Of a DNA stretch of 64,000 nucleotides, positions 8,473-17,125 are shown piece by piece. The DNA comes from an uncultured Rhodospirillaceae bacterium. Lineage in GTDB: Bacteria; Pseudomonadota; Alphaproteobacteria; Rhodospirillales; Magnetospirillaceae. Within the stretch, counting starts at the first letter, position 1, and each line of letters begins with the position of its first letter. The notes below the pieces were generated by a model. The model was not told the DNA's origin. It saw only the letters and a list, made by a program, of their open reading frames with translations, and made no database searches. The stretch covers positions 229,054 through 293,053 of the forward strand of contig CALABS010000077.1 of NCBI GenBank assembly GCA_937887565.1, in the 5' to 3' direction. The position numbers and the translations under genes were made by a program.

Positions 8473-10407
8473 ATGAGCGAATCCCAGGACACGAGCTATG
8501 TCGACGCCCTCAAGCGGGCCATGGATGCATTCAACGCTGGCGATCTGGTCGGCGGTATCGAGACGGTGGAGGCGGCCATGGGCCTCGATCCCGGTCGGGC
8601 CGAGGCATATTTCCTCCTTGGCTGCGCCAACATCGAGCTGGGGCGCGCGGGTTCGGCCATCACCTTGTTCCGTAAGGCGGTGCAGATCGATCCGGATGTC
8701 CGCGAATATGCCGACATCCTGGGGGCGACCCTGTTGCGCAACGGCGTGCTGACCGAGGGACTCTATTACAGCAAATTGTCCACCGTTCTCGAGCCACATC
8801 CGCTTTTTCCCGGTTTCGCGCCGCCGAAGATGGTGCACACCCCGTCGGCCCTGCTGCAAACGATGGTTTCCCTCTACATCGTCGAGGCGATGCGCGCCGA
8901 AAACGCATGCGATTACGAGGGCGCGATTACCCAGGCCCGCGAGGAAATCCAGATCAATCCCGACCAGCCTGATGCCTATCGGCTGCTGGCGCGATGTCTG
9001 ACGGCTACCGGCCATCACGGCCAGGCCGCGGCGACGGTGTGCGGTCTCATCCATGGCGGCAACGCCCAGATTGACGATTACCGGACCCTCGTCACAGCGC
9101 TGGCCCATCAGGGCAGACGGGAGGCCGCCAGTGCCTGCATTGGCGTGATGAGGCGAACGTGGCCGGACGACCTCGCGGCCAATGCGGCGGTCATCGACGC
9201 CCTGCCGCTGCTGGGTTCGGTGGATGTCGCCGTCCATGACCAAGCCCGGAGAGCTATCGCCGCGGCCGTGCCCAGCGGTGGGCGCAGATCGCCGATGCCG
9301 GGGACAGGACGTATCCGTGTCGGTGTCCTCTCCGACCGTTTCCTGGACGACCCCGCCTCCCGTCCGGTCGAGACATTGTTCCAGAATCTGGACCAGGGCC
9401 GCTTCAGTCTCTTCGCCTATCAGCAAAATTTCGCCAAGCAGCCGACCACCCACCGCCTTTCGGCGCGCACCGACAGCTGGCGCGAGGTGGGCGATCTTGA
9501 CGACGAGACAGTCGCCGACATCATGGCTGGCGATGAGATCGACGTTCTGGTGGACCTTTGCGTGAGCGGGCGCGGGCAGAGGATTGCGGCTGTGGGGGCG
9601 TGTGTCGCGCCGGTGCGGGTCGCTTGGCTGGGCGCCGGCGAGGTCGCCGGCCTGCCGGTCCACGACGTGGTGATCGGCGATGCGACTACCGAGGCGGCCG
9701 ACCGAGCTCTGCTGGGGGAGGGCCAGAGATGGATCGCGGTTCCCCATCTGCTCGCATTTCCTTCGTTCGCCCCGACCGACCCGTCAGCGTCGCCGATCTC
9801 CGAAGCCGGAACAGTGACCTTCGGGGTCGTGGCGGACATGGCGATGCTGGTGCCGGATCTCGTGGCTGACTGGGCGGAAATCTTGCTGCGGCTGCCCGGC
9901 GCGCGTCTGATGCTCGGCGATTCGGGAAACCTCAACGCGGCGACTCTGTCGGACATCGTCGATCTTTTCGGCCTGTTCGGCGTGGCGGATCGGATTCTCT
10001 TCCAAGACGGGATCGACGAGCGCGCCGAGCGCCGAGAGGTGCACCAGGCTCCATTGCGCGATGAGTTCCTGGCATCCATCGACATTCTCCTGGACGGCGC
10101 CCCACTGTCGGTGGGGGACCGGGCCGCCGAAGCCTTGTGGGCCGGCGTGCCGGTCGTGACCCGCAGGAGCCCGCTCGGCCGGGCCGGCCTTTCCGCGGTT
10201 ACCATTTTGGCCGCTGCCCGGCGTTCCGATTGGATATTCGAGCCTGAAGCCTTCGTCGACGGCGTCGTCGCGCTCGCCTCGGACGGTGAAGCGCTGGTCA
10301 GGCTGCGATCCGCGCTACGCGACGAGGTCAAGACCTCTCCCCTGTTCGATGGGGCATCCTTCGCCAGGGCGATGGAAGCGGCGTTCCTCACGGCCCTGGG
10401 AGAGTAG
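8473..10407 (+). CDS. TPR protein with GT41 (SPINDLY/OGT-like) domain, FlmG-type
   Basis: A 644-residue protein. Residues 1-260 are TPR-like (e.g. DPGRAEAYFLLGCANIELG, NPDQPDAYRLLARCLTATG). Residues 275-640 resemble the catalytic half of SPINDLY/O-GlcNAc transferases: RIRVGVLSDRFLDDPASRPVE, then VRVAWLGAGEVAGLPVHDVV and a late ILLDGAPLSVGDRAAEALWAGVPVVT. Family members in Caulobacter (FlmG) bind flagellin by TPRs and transfer a nonulosonic acid. The gene follows the coiled-coil gene by 31 bp and precedes maf by 3 bp, so these are one operon. Cytosolic. Confidence 0.85.
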   Translation: MSESQDTSYVDALKRAMDAFNAGDLVGGIETVEAAMGLDPGRAEAYFLLGCANIELGRAGSAITLFRKAVQIDPDVREYADILGATLLRNGVLTEGLYYSKLSTVLEPHPLFPGFAPPKMVHTPSALLQTMVSLYIVEAMRAENACDYEGAITQAREEIQINPDQPDAYRLLARCLTATGHHGQAAATVCGLIHGGNAQIDDYRTLVTALAHQGRREAASACIGVMRRTWPDDLAANAAVIDALPLLGSVDVAVHDQARRAIAAAVPSGGRRSPMPGTGRIRVGVLSDRFLDDPASRPVETLFQNLDQGRFSLFAYQQNFAKQPTTHRLSARTDSWREVGDLDDETVADIMAGDEIDVLVDLCVSGRGQRIAAVGACVAPVRVAWLGAGEVAGLPVHDVVIGDATTEAADRALLGEGQRWIAVPHLLAFPSFAPTDPSASPISEAGTVTFGVVADMAMLVPDLVADWAEILLRLPGARLMLGDSGNLNAATLSDIVDLFGLFGVADRILFQDGIDERAERREVHQAPLRDEFLASIDILLDGAPLSVGDRAAEALWAGVPVVTRRSPLGRAGLSAVTILAAARRSDWIFEPEAFVDGVVALASDGEALVRLRSALRDEVKTSPLFDGASFARAMEAAFLTALGE

Positions 10408-10410
10408 GCG

Positions 10411-12414
10411 ATGGCCGAACAGGTGGTGATTGAATTCGGCGCGAAAGACGTGGAAGGGGAACGGCGCGACCGCTCCTGGGCGTTGCTGTCGACGGAACCG
10501 AGCCAGGAACTGTTTGACCGGGGCTCGGCCGCCCTTCTTGCCCATAACCCGTCCCTTCATGCGAAACTCACCGGGTATCGGCCACTGTCGACCTTGGAGG
10601 TGGGCGAGAACGGTGACCTCAACATCTGCTTCCAGGGCACCAGGCTCTACCGCCAGGGCGCGCTCGCCGATTCGCGCGCCCAGCTCGACCGCTACTGGAA
10701 CGCCCCCGACCGCGTCGGCGTCGGCATCCAAGACAGCAATAGCATGGATTCCCAGGCGAACGACTGCGTCTACCAGATCATTACCCGCGCTCTGGAGGAG
10801 GGCATCGAATTCGGCAACGGTTATTCGGTCGGCAACGCGGCCTTCCTGATCTGTTTCGGCATCGGGCTCGGTGCTCATCTGCCCGAGTTGCGGGAGACGA
10901 CGAACTGCTCGCTTTTGGTGCTGATCGAACCCAATCTCGAGTTCCTCTACCACTCCCTGTTCGTTTTCGACTGGAGCACCTTTCTCGCTCATGCGGCCGA
11001 TTGCGGGACCAGGGTCGTGCTCCACGTCACCGCAGACCCGCGCATCATGGCGGAGTACCTGCCCTCGCTGATGCGTGGCGAGAACCCGGCCGCGCTCGAC
11101 GGAACCTATGTTTTCCAGCATTTCGACAATTCGGTCTTCGCCGAAGCCCGCAAGATTCTCAACAAGGAGATGAAGGCGGCGGTGGCCGGGCTGGGCTTCA
11201 TCAACGACGAAGTCCTGATGATGCGCCACACCTTCCAGAACCTGGCGGGCGGCAAGGCGCGCGTCATGCGGGGCGTCCCCAGGATGAGGCGAGCGACGCC
11301 TGTGATCGTGGTGGCAAGCGGCCCGTCACTGGATAATTCCTTCGAGTACTTGAAGGCGTTGCAGGACAAGGCAGTCATCGTCGCCGCCGGCTCGGCCATC
11401 GACCCGTTGCTGGTCCACGGTATTCGCCCGCACTTTCATGTGCTGCTGGAAAACGAGCCGAACACGGCGCCGTTCGAGCGTGTCGCGGCGCGGTTCGATC
11501 TGTCCGGCATCTGTCTCGTCTGTTCCGCGACCGTGGTCCCCAGGCTGCTTGATCTCTACGACGAGCAGGTGCTGTTCTTCCGCCCCGCCCTCAGTCCGAC
11601 GCCGGCCTTCGGTAGCTTCGTTGGCAACGAGGTCCCGGCGGGGTGCGATCCAGCGGTTTCCAATGCAGCGTTGGCCTTCGCCGCAGCCATGGGATTTCGA
11701 ACCATCTATCTGTGTGGAATGGACCTGGGCAAGCCGGTCGGCGCCCATCACCACTCGCGTTTCGCCTCCATTCCGCCCGAGGACATCGAGCTGACCCGGA
11801 CCTATAATATTCCCGTGCCGGGGAATTTCGGCGGCACCGTCAACACCGACTGGTTCCTGGACTGGACGCGCACCTGCACCGAGCGACTGATCGGGTCGCT
11901 CCCCGGCCGGAGTGTCTATAATTGCAGCGAGGGCGTGATGATTCGCGGCGCCCTCGCCAAGCGGATCAAGTCGGTGACCATTCCGCCCGGCCCGGTCACG
12001 CCCGATCGGGTCGCCCGCGAGATCATCGACGAGTGCCCGGTCTATACCCGCGAGCGGCTGAAGGAATCCTGGGACAGACTTAATCTGCGCAATGCGACGG
12101 ATGACCTGCTGGATGGGCTGGCCGAAAACTTGGCGAACTCCACCGATATCGCCGAGGGCGGGTGGATGACGCCAGTGATGCAAAAGCTGACTCCCGGCCG
12201 AAACATCGATTGTATCGCGACATTCTATCGTGGTTCCATTTACCAAATCATCATCGCGCTCCGCTTCTACCGGCTGCGTCTGGCCACGCCCGACAAGACC
12301 GCGCAGCTCCATGCAATATGCGTCGAGGAATTCCGGCGGAGCATGGATGCTCTGAAAATTCATGGCCACGAACTCGCCGACGAGTTGGAGGAATACGCGG
12401 GATTCGAGCAATGA
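10411..12414 (+). CDS. maf: Motility accessory factor (Maf) flagellin glycosyltransferase
   Basis: This 667-residue protein matches the Maf/DUF115 family. The central domain has VIVVASGPSLDNSFEYL, VIVAAGSAIDPLLVHGI and PHFHVLLENEP, and later FRTIYLCGMDLGKP with AHHHS. Maf proteins of Campylobacter, Aeromonas and Magnetospirillum attach nonulosonic acids (pseudaminic or legionaminic) to flagellin in the cytosol before export. The N-terminal 230 residues include a degenerate Maf_N part (LYRQGALADSRAQLDRYW). It is 3 bp from the GT41-like gene and overlaps the PtmE-like gene by ATGA. It is a second, mechanistically distinct glycosyltransferase in the same operon. Confidence 0.9.
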   Translation: MAEQVVIEFGAKDVEGERRDRSWALLSTEPSQELFDRGSAALLAHNPSLHAKLTGYRPLSTLEVGENGDLNICFQGTRLYRQGALADSRAQLDRYWNAPDRVGVGIQDSNSMDSQANDCVYQIITRALEEGIEFGNGYSVGNAAFLICFGIGLGAHLPELRETTNCSLLVLIEPNLEFLYHSLFVFDWSTFLAHAADCGTRVVLHVTADPRIMAEYLPSLMRGENPAALDGTYVFQHFDNSVFAEARKILNKEMKAAVAGLGFINDEVLMMRHTFQNLAGGKARVMRGVPRMRRATPVIVVASGPSLDNSFEYLKALQDKAVIVAAGSAIDPLLVHGIRPHFHVLLENEPNTAPFERVAARFDLSGICLVCSATVVPRLLDLYDEQVLFFRPALSPTPAFGSFVGNEVPAGCDPAVSNAALAFAAAMGFRTIYLCGMDLGKPVGAHHHSRFASIPPEDIELTRTYNIPVPGNFGGTVNTDWFLDWTRTCTERLIGSLPGRSVYNCSEGVMIRGALAKRIKSVTIPPGPVTPDRVAREIIDECPVYTRERLKESWDRLNLRNATDDLLDGLAENLANSTDIAEGGWMTPVMQKLTPGRNIDCIATFYRGSIYQIIIALRFYRLRLATPDKTAQLHAICVEEFRRSMDALKIHGHELADELEEYAGFEQ

Positions 12415-13472
12415 GCTCGCCCATAGCCGAAATCCAGCTGACGGCCGTCGCGCCCATCAGCGAGGCCGTGTCCATCATCGAGAAATACCGCTACAAGATC
12501 GCGCTCGTGGTCGGCGACGGCGGCGTGCTGGTTGGCACCATCACCGACGGCGACGTCAGGCGGGGATTGCTGAAGGGGTACGCGCTCGAGGCGCCGGTAG
12601 CCGCGATCATGAATTCCCGCCCGGTGACGCTGGCAGTGACCAAGCGAGGGGCGGCCCGCGAGGTCATGGCACGATGGCAGGTCATGCAGGTCCCGCTGGT
12701 CGACGCCGACGGCCGGGTGGTCGGCATGGAATACGCCTCCACGGCCGCCTCCGAACCGACGGCCTGCATGCTCGGCAACACGGTCGTCATCATGGCCGGG
12801 GGTGAGGGAAAGCGGCTGCGCCCCTTCACGGAAGTGATGCCTAAGCCCATGCTCAAGGTCGGCGGCAAGCCGATGCTTGAGACTATCATCGAGAACTTTT
12901 CCCGGGCGGGGCTCAGGGATTTCGTGCTGTCGGTCAACTATCGCGCCGACGTTATCAAGAGCCATTTCGGGGACGGTTCCAACCACGGGGTGTCCATCCG
13001 CTACCTTGAGGAGCCGCGGCCCATGGGCACGGCCGGTGCGCTACGGCTCCTCGATCCCGCGCCCAGCCAAGCCATCATCGTTGTCAACGGCGATGTGCTG
13101 ACCAACCTGGATTATCAGAATCTTCTGCAATTCCACGAGGAAAACCGGGCGCTGATCACGGTCGCGCTCCAGCGGTACCGACATACGGTACCGTTCGGAG
13201 TGGTGGAGGTGCAGGACGAACTGATCGCCTCCATCCGCGAGAAGCCCACGCTGGAGTATTTCGTCAATGCCGGCATCTACGTCGTCGAGCCGGCCGCCAT
13301 CATGGCCATTCCGGGCGGTCAGTCCTTCGACATGCCGTCGCTGATCCAGTTGGCCCTGTCGCACCGGGAGCGGGTGGCGGCCTTCCCGATTATGGAATAC
13401 TGGATCGACGTTGGACACGCCGCCGATCTGACGCGCGCAACCCTTGAATACGACGAAGCATTCAGCCGCTAA
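12411..13472 (+). CDS. ptmE: CBS-domain sugar-nucleotidyltransferase (PtmE-like)
   Basis: A 353-residue protein with two N-terminal CBS motifs (residues 1-120; VGTITDGDVRRGLLKG and VMQVPLVDADGRVVGM) followed by a nucleotidyltransferase domain with GGEGKRLRPFTEVMPKPM and IIVVNGDVLTNLDY. This architecture is that of PtmE, the glucosamine-1-phosphate guanylyltransferase that opens the GDP-sugar route to legionaminic acid in Campylobacter. The ATG at 12411 overlaps the maf stop. The coupling suggests the donor for Maf may be a legionaminic-acid-type sugar, though Leg/Pse synthases are not in the window. Confidence 0.8.
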   Translation: MSSPIAEIQLTAVAPISEAVSIIEKYRYKIALVVGDGGVLVGTITDGDVRRGLLKGYALEAPVAAIMNSRPVTLAVTKRGAAREVMARWQVMQVPLVDADGRVVGMEYASTAASEPTACMLGNTVVIMAGGEGKRLRPFTEVMPKPMLKVGGKPMLETIIENFSRAGLRDFVLSVNYRADVIKSHFGDGSNHGVSIRYLEEPRPMGTAGALRLLDPAPSQAIIVVNGDVLTNLDYQNLLQFHEENRALITVALQRYRHTVPFGVVEVQDELIASIREKPTLEYFVNAGIYVVEPAAIMAIPGGQSFDMPSLIQLALSHRERVAAFPIMEYWIDVGHAADLTRATLEYDEAFSR

Positions 13473-13581
13473 CGACTTTCGTGAATGCTGTCATCATATG
13501 GTCGCGTCTTGCGGCCTTGCCGCCATTCGCCACATGAAATAAAGTGGCGCGAGTTTGTTCGTGGGTTGGAGGGACTTCCCA

Positions 13582-13929
13582 ATGTCAGACACCGAACTGT
13601 CGCTACCTGAAGAGCAGGCGTTCCAATTGTCGCGTTGCGCCATCGCGCTCGACAATGCCTGGGAGGGCAAGGACAAGGATCTCGGCGGACTCGTCGCCGC
13701 CCTCAACGCCAATCTCGAACTTTGGGTGGCGATCCGCACGACGGTGATGCGCCCGGACTGCAGCCTGGCCGAGGCCGCCAAGGAGAACCTGAAGCGTCTT
13801 GCGGAATTCGTCGCCAGCAAGACCTTCGAGGGCATCGCCGTCCTGAACACGGATACCGTGCGGACGCTGGTGAACATCAATCTTCAGATTTCCGAGGGCC
13901 TGCTTGAGGGCACCAAGGCGCCTGGCTGA
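13582..13929 (+). CDS. FlaF-family protein (copy 2)
   Basis: This 115-residue helical protein is the close paralogue of the copy at 6994-7362: EEQAFQLSRCAIALDNA, NLELWVAIRTTVM and LVNINLQISEGLLEG align position for position. I chose the ATG at 13582 because GGAGGG lies 8 bp upstream and the alignment begins there. It lies 109 bp after the PtmE-like gene, ends at a strong terminator, and faces the third FlaF-type gene on the other strand. FlaF proteins regulate or chaperone flagellin; having several suggests each serves a different flagellin (inference). Confidence 0.75.
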   Translation: MSDTELSLPEEQAFQLSRCAIALDNAWEGKDKDLGGLVAALNANLELWVAIRTTVMRPDCSLAEAAKENLKRLAEFVASKTFEGIAVLNTDTVRTLVNINLQISEGLLEGTKAPG

Positions 13930-13952
13930 GAACGCAGCCCGGGAAACGACAA

Positions 13953-13979
13953 GGCCGCCCCATAAGGGCGGCCGTTTTC
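13953..13979 (+). terminator. Rho-independent terminator after FlaF copy 2
   Basis: GGCCGCCC (13953-13960), loop CATAA, GGGCGGCC (13966-13973), then GTTTTCG. An 8-bp perfect GC stem with a short T-run, 23 bp after the stop codon. It separates the plus-strand island from the convergent gene at 13997-14473. Confidence 0.85.
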
Positions 13980-13996
13980 GTGAGAAATGCCCTCGA

Positions 13997-14473
13997 TCAG
14001 GCCTGTTCCATGACGGTGGCGGTCGCGGGTGACGGGGTCAAAGGCCGTTCGTCCTCGTCGGCGGCGCGGTCGACACCGTCAATTCCCATCAAGCCCGAGG
14101 CGATGTTTCGATTGATGTTGATGAGGGTCGCCAGCCGCTCCGGAGTGGGGTCGGGGATGGCTTTGGCGGTATGCGTGTCAACGAACTTGCACAGTGTCAA
14201 CATGTTGATCTTGATGGCCTCGGGCACCTGCACGCTGTCGGTGGTGAGGTTGGCCTGGAAGATGGTCCACAGCTTCCAGTTCAGCCTCAAGGCATCCTGC
14301 ATGGAACGGCGGGCGGCCTCGGGGTCGGCCAGATAGGCTTCGATGGCCGACGCCATCCGGCGGGCGGCTTCCACCAGCGCCCATGCCTCGGTCGCGCCGG
14401 GCTCGGATTGCTGCGGCTGCTGGGAGGCCTGGGCGGTGCGCCCGTAAGCGGCAAAGGCGTCTTTCGCGGACAT
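13997..14473 (-). CDS. flaF: FlaF-family flagellar biosynthesis regulator (copy 3)
   Basis: A 158-residue protein with the canonical FlaF core: AYGRTAQASQQ at the N-terminus (like the Y-x-x-A-x-x start of FlaF), LRLNWKLWTIFQANL in the middle and LATLININRNIASGLMG near residue 130. It carries a disordered acidic tail of about 25 residues. It is the most FlaF-like of the three copies here and the best candidate for the housekeeping FlaF. The start at 14473 has AGGGAG 7 bp upstream; the frame to 14530 lacks one. No FlbT or flagellin gene is recognisable next to it. Confidence 0.8.
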   Translation of the reverse strand: MSAKDAFAAYGRTAQASQQPQQSEPGATEAWALVEAARRMASAIEAYLADPEAARRSMQDALRLNWKLWTIFQANLTTDSVQVPEAIKINMLTLCKFVDTHTAKAIPDPTPERLATLININRNIASGLMGIDGVDRAADEDERPLTPSPATATVMEQA

Positions 14474-14618
14474 GGCGAACTCCCTGGGGTAAAGGCGCTT
14501 CCTGTCAGTGTGGCGACGACGTGTTAACAATTGGTATCCGCGCGTCCGATGGCGCGTGACTCGCGCGCTGGCCCGGCGCTATGGTCGCGTCCCAGATCCC
14601 GACCAGCCGGAGCCCGCC

Positions 14619-14897
14619 ATGGAAGGCCGTGAAATGTACGACGAGATCAATGCCCTGATCGGGGCGGTCGCCAAGGCGCTGGACGTCAGCGAGACCGAGG
14701 TGGTGACCGCCATCGAGCAGGGGCGTCTGGGCATGGAGATGCTGACCGACGGCGAAGGCCGCAACTGCCTCGAGGTCACCAGCGACGACGGCCGCGTCGC
14801 CCGCATCTACCAGGGCGCCATCTTCCGGGTTGGCGAGCAGGCGCCGGAGCCGGAGCCGGCCGAGGATTGCGGCGGCGGCTGTTCCTGCGGGCACTGA
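14619..14897 (+). CDS. Small DUF6522-like protein with Cys-rich tail
   Basis: A 92-residue protein. The body (INALIGAVAKALDVSETEV, then MLTDGEGRNCLEVTSDDG and RVARIYQGAIFRV) resembles DUF6522-type small proteins. The end PAEDCGGGCSCGH gathers three Cys and a His, a possible metal site. The ATG at 14619 was preferred to the upstream frame at 14508, whose extra residues look like random high-GC translation; a second ATG is at 14634. It is a lone gene between FlaF copy 3 and the DUF2189 protein. Function unknown. Confidence 0.6.
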   Translation: MEGREMYDEINALIGAVAKALDVSETEVVTAIEQGRLGMEMLTDGEGRNCLEVTSDDGRVARIYQGAIFRVGEQAPEPEPAEDCGGGCSCGH

Positions 14898-14969
14898 CGA
14901 TCCCTCTTTAATCCCTTCGTGTCGCTTCCCACCTCTTAAAGCGTGGTTTCCCGTGCCTGGAGGTGGGCA

Positions 14970-15755
14970 ATGCACACCGCGACTTCCTCCCATTCGACCC
15001 CCGTGCCGGCGGTGAGGGCCGTCACCCTCGACCATCCGTGGCGGTGGCTGTCGGCCGGATGGCTGGACATGACCGTCACGCCCGGCGTCAGCTTCGCCTA
15101 TGGCGCCCTGTTCGCCGCCGCCGGCTTCGCGCTGCTGTTCGGCCTGCGGATCTTTGACGCCGGCTATGCGATCCTGCCGTTGGCGCTCGGCTTCGCCCTG
15201 GTCGGCCCGCTGGCGGCCGTCGGCCTTTACGAGACCAGCCGGCGGATGGCGGCCGGCGAGGAGCCGGGCCTCGCCATCGCCCTGCGCGCCATCGGCCGCA
15301 ATCCGGTCCAGATCGCCCTGGTCGGCGTGTTCCTGCTGATCGCCTTCATCGCCTGGGTGCGTCTGGCGATTCTGGAATTCATGCTGTTCTTCGGCTCGAC
15401 GCCGCCCGCTCTCGGCGACATCGTCGCCGCCATCCTGACCACCGATACCGGCTTCCTGTTCCTGGTGACCGGCACGCTGACCGGGGCCGTCGTGGCGGCG
15501 GGGGTGTTCGCCATGGCCGCCATCGCCGTCCCCATGCTGATCGATCGCCCGGACTGCGACGCCATGACCGCCATGCTGACCAGCGTCGACGCGGTGCGCC
15601 GCAACTGGAAGCCGATGGCGCTGTGGGCCTTCCTGATCGCCCTGTTCACCCTGTCGGGGCTGGCGATGTTCATGATCGGGCTGGTGGTGACGCTGCCGTT
15701 GATCGGGCATGCCAGCTGGCACGCCTACCGCGATCTGGTGGAAGGGAGCGACTGA
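14970..15755 (+). CDS. DUF2189 family inner-membrane protein
   Basis: A 261-residue membrane protein with about six hydrophobic segments after a short hydrophilic start: two around residues 45-95, one at 115-140, one near 165-190 and two after 225. HPWRWLSAGWLDM near the N-terminus and LLIDRP-like PMLIDRPDCD in the second half match the DUF2189 family, often found near cytochrome-related genes, of unknown role. The ATG at 14970 has GGAGGTG 5 bp upstream. The gene is followed after 78 bp by a secreted Sel1/peptidoglycan-binding protein. Confidence 0.8.
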   Translation: MHTATSSHSTPVPAVRAVTLDHPWRWLSAGWLDMTVTPGVSFAYGALFAAAGFALLFGLRIFDAGYAILPLALGFALVGPLAAVGLYETSRRMAAGEEPGLAIALRAIGRNPVQIALVGVFLLIAFIAWVRLAILEFMLFFGSTPPALGDIVAAILTTDTGFLFLVTGTLTGAVVAAGVFAMAAIAVPMLIDRPDCDAMTAMLTSVDAVRRNWKPMALWAFLIALFTLSGLAMFMIGLVVTLPLIGHASWHAYRDLVEGSD

Positions 15756-15833
15756 CCGAAAGGTCGGGCTGACTCCGGCCGGCGGCGTCTCGACATTTCC
15801 CAAGGGAGTCACCAAGGGAAGGAGTCGCCGCCC

Positions 15834-16655
15834 ATGTTCCGCGCCGCCGCGACCACCGTCGCCGTCGCCCTGTTGTCGCTGGTCGCCGTCCCCGCCGCGC
15901 GGGCCGGCTATGCCGAGGGGGTGGTGGCCTTCGGGGCCGGCCGCCACGATGTGGCCGCCCGCGAGTTCCTGGCCGCCGCCCAGGCCGGCGACGTCGAATC
16001 GGCCTACATGCTCGGGCGCCTTTACGCCATGGGTTCGGGGGTGCCGCAGGATTGGGTCCAGGCCTGGATCTGGCACGACCGCGCCACCCGCCAGGGCCAC
16101 GAACTGGCCGCCGCCGCGCGCGAGAGCCTGGAGGCGATCATGACGCCGGCGCAACTGGCCCAGGCCCGGGCCGCCTCGGGCTCGCCCCCCGTCGTCGCCG
16201 AGCGCCCGCCCGCGGTCCAGCCCTACGATACCGGCGCCTACACTCCGATCGCGCCCCGGCCCGAGGCGCCGCCGGTTGCGGTCGGCGGACGGCGCCAGGC
16301 GGTGTTCGTCCCGCGCGAGGGAGTGATCGCCAGCGTGCCCGCCGCCTCGGCCGGCCCACCGGCCACGTTGTCCGCCAATGGGCCCAGTTTCGAGGGGATG
16401 CTGGCCGCCACCGGCGGCATGGCCGAGCAGGTCCGGCTGGTGCAGCGCCGTCTCAACCGCGAGGGCTATTGGGCCGGGCCGGTGGACGGACGGACCGGCC
16501 CCCTGACCCGGCAGGCCGTCCGCCAGTACCAGCGCGACCAGGGGCTGGAGGTCACCGGCCGCATCTCGGCCGACCTCGTCGCCCGCCTGGCGGCCGCGCC
16601 GCCGACGACGGTGGTGGTGCGGATCGACGACCCGCAAGCCGCCGCCGGTCGATAG
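15834..16655 (+). CDS. Secreted Sel1-repeat protein with peptidoglycan-binding domain
   Basis: A 273-residue protein with a signal peptide (residues 1-24, cleavage likely after ARA). A Sel1-like repeat spans residues 40-90 (AAQAGDVESAYMLGRLYAMG), then a low-complexity Pro/Ala linker, and a PG_binding_1 domain at about 200-262 (VRLVQRRLNREGYWAGPVDG, TRQAVRQYQRDQGL). It probably acts in the periplasm bound to peptidoglycan. It is convergent with the tRNA-Pro integrative element; its own stop lies 6 bp from the T-rich side of the displaced tRNA terminator. Confidence 0.8.
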   Translation: MFRAAATTVAVALLSLVAVPAARAGYAEGVVAFGAGRHDVAAREFLAAAQAGDVESAYMLGRLYAMGSGVPQDWVQAWIWHDRATRQGHELAAAARESLEAIMTPAQLAQARAASGSPPVVAERPPAVQPYDTGAYTPIAPRPEAPPVAVGGRRQAVFVPREGVIASVPAASAGPPATLSANGPSFEGMLAATGGMAEQVRLVQRRLNREGYWAGPVDGRTGPLTRQAVRQYQRDQGLEVTGRISADLVARLAAAPPTTVVVRIDDPQAAAGR

Positions 16656-16660
16656 GGGCG

Positions 16661-16693
16661 CAAAAGAAAAACCCCTTGGTTACCCAAGGGGTT
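16661..16693 (-). terminator. Displaced terminator of tRNA-Pro
   Basis: AACCCCTTGG (16670-16679), 4-nt loop, CCAAGGGGTT (16684-16693). On the minus strand the stem is followed by TTTTTCTTTT. It directly follows the duplicated 3' half of tRNA-Pro, so it was probably the tRNA's terminator before the element inserted between them. Confidence 0.75.
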
Positions 16694-16697
16694 GATC

Positions 16698-16747
16698 TGG
16701 TCGGAGTGAGAGGATTCGAACCTCCGGCCCCTGCCTCCCGAAGACAG
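16698..16747 (-). repeat. att repeat: duplicated 3' half of tRNA-Pro
   Basis: Fifty bases are identical to 20466-20515 and correspond to the tRNA's anticodon-loop to CCA end. Bases on either side (16697 and 16748) differ from the other copy, so the repeat is exact in extent. There is no D-arm or 5' acceptor strand here, so it is not a functional tRNA. Confidence 0.92.
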
Positions 16748-17125
16748 GACAGCAATCCCAGTTTTGCGTCTTTATTTCGGCATTTCAATCGGTTGGCGCT
16801 TCACCCCACTCCATGAAACTCCATCGAATTTGTCCCGCGCTGTCCCCCAATTGTCCCCCAGCGTCTTGACGCTCCATGAGCTTATGGTACCCTGACCTCG
16901 GTTGTGACTGCCACTATCTGGCGCAGGGTCATGCTTGTTGATGATCGACAGGCATCCCTGCGCTTCCTCTTCGTTCCGAATGCCCTGCCGACGTTCAGGA
17001 CGGAGATGCGCTACTCCGCCGGCCTGTTCGTGCGCCTGGTCGCCCTCATTTTCATCCGCGCCAGCATCCTTCCCCCTGACCACCCCGCGTGCAGGGTTTC
17101 ATCTGTTCACGAAGAAAGCCTCACC
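16748..17125. other. Element left end, no confident gene; TGTCCC cluster
   Basis: No convincing coding sequence begins here. Three direct TGTCCC motifs start at 16831, 16841 and 16852, likely integrase arm-type sites, as similar motifs occur at the other end. Positions 16904-17125 are an open in-frame extension of the DotA/TraY-like gene without family similarity, so I treat it as leader. Confidence 0.6.

Noticed and set aside
16698..16747. tRNA-like sequence
   Set aside because: Only the 3' half is present (anticodon loop to CCA); no 5' acceptor strand or D-arm, so not a working tRNA.
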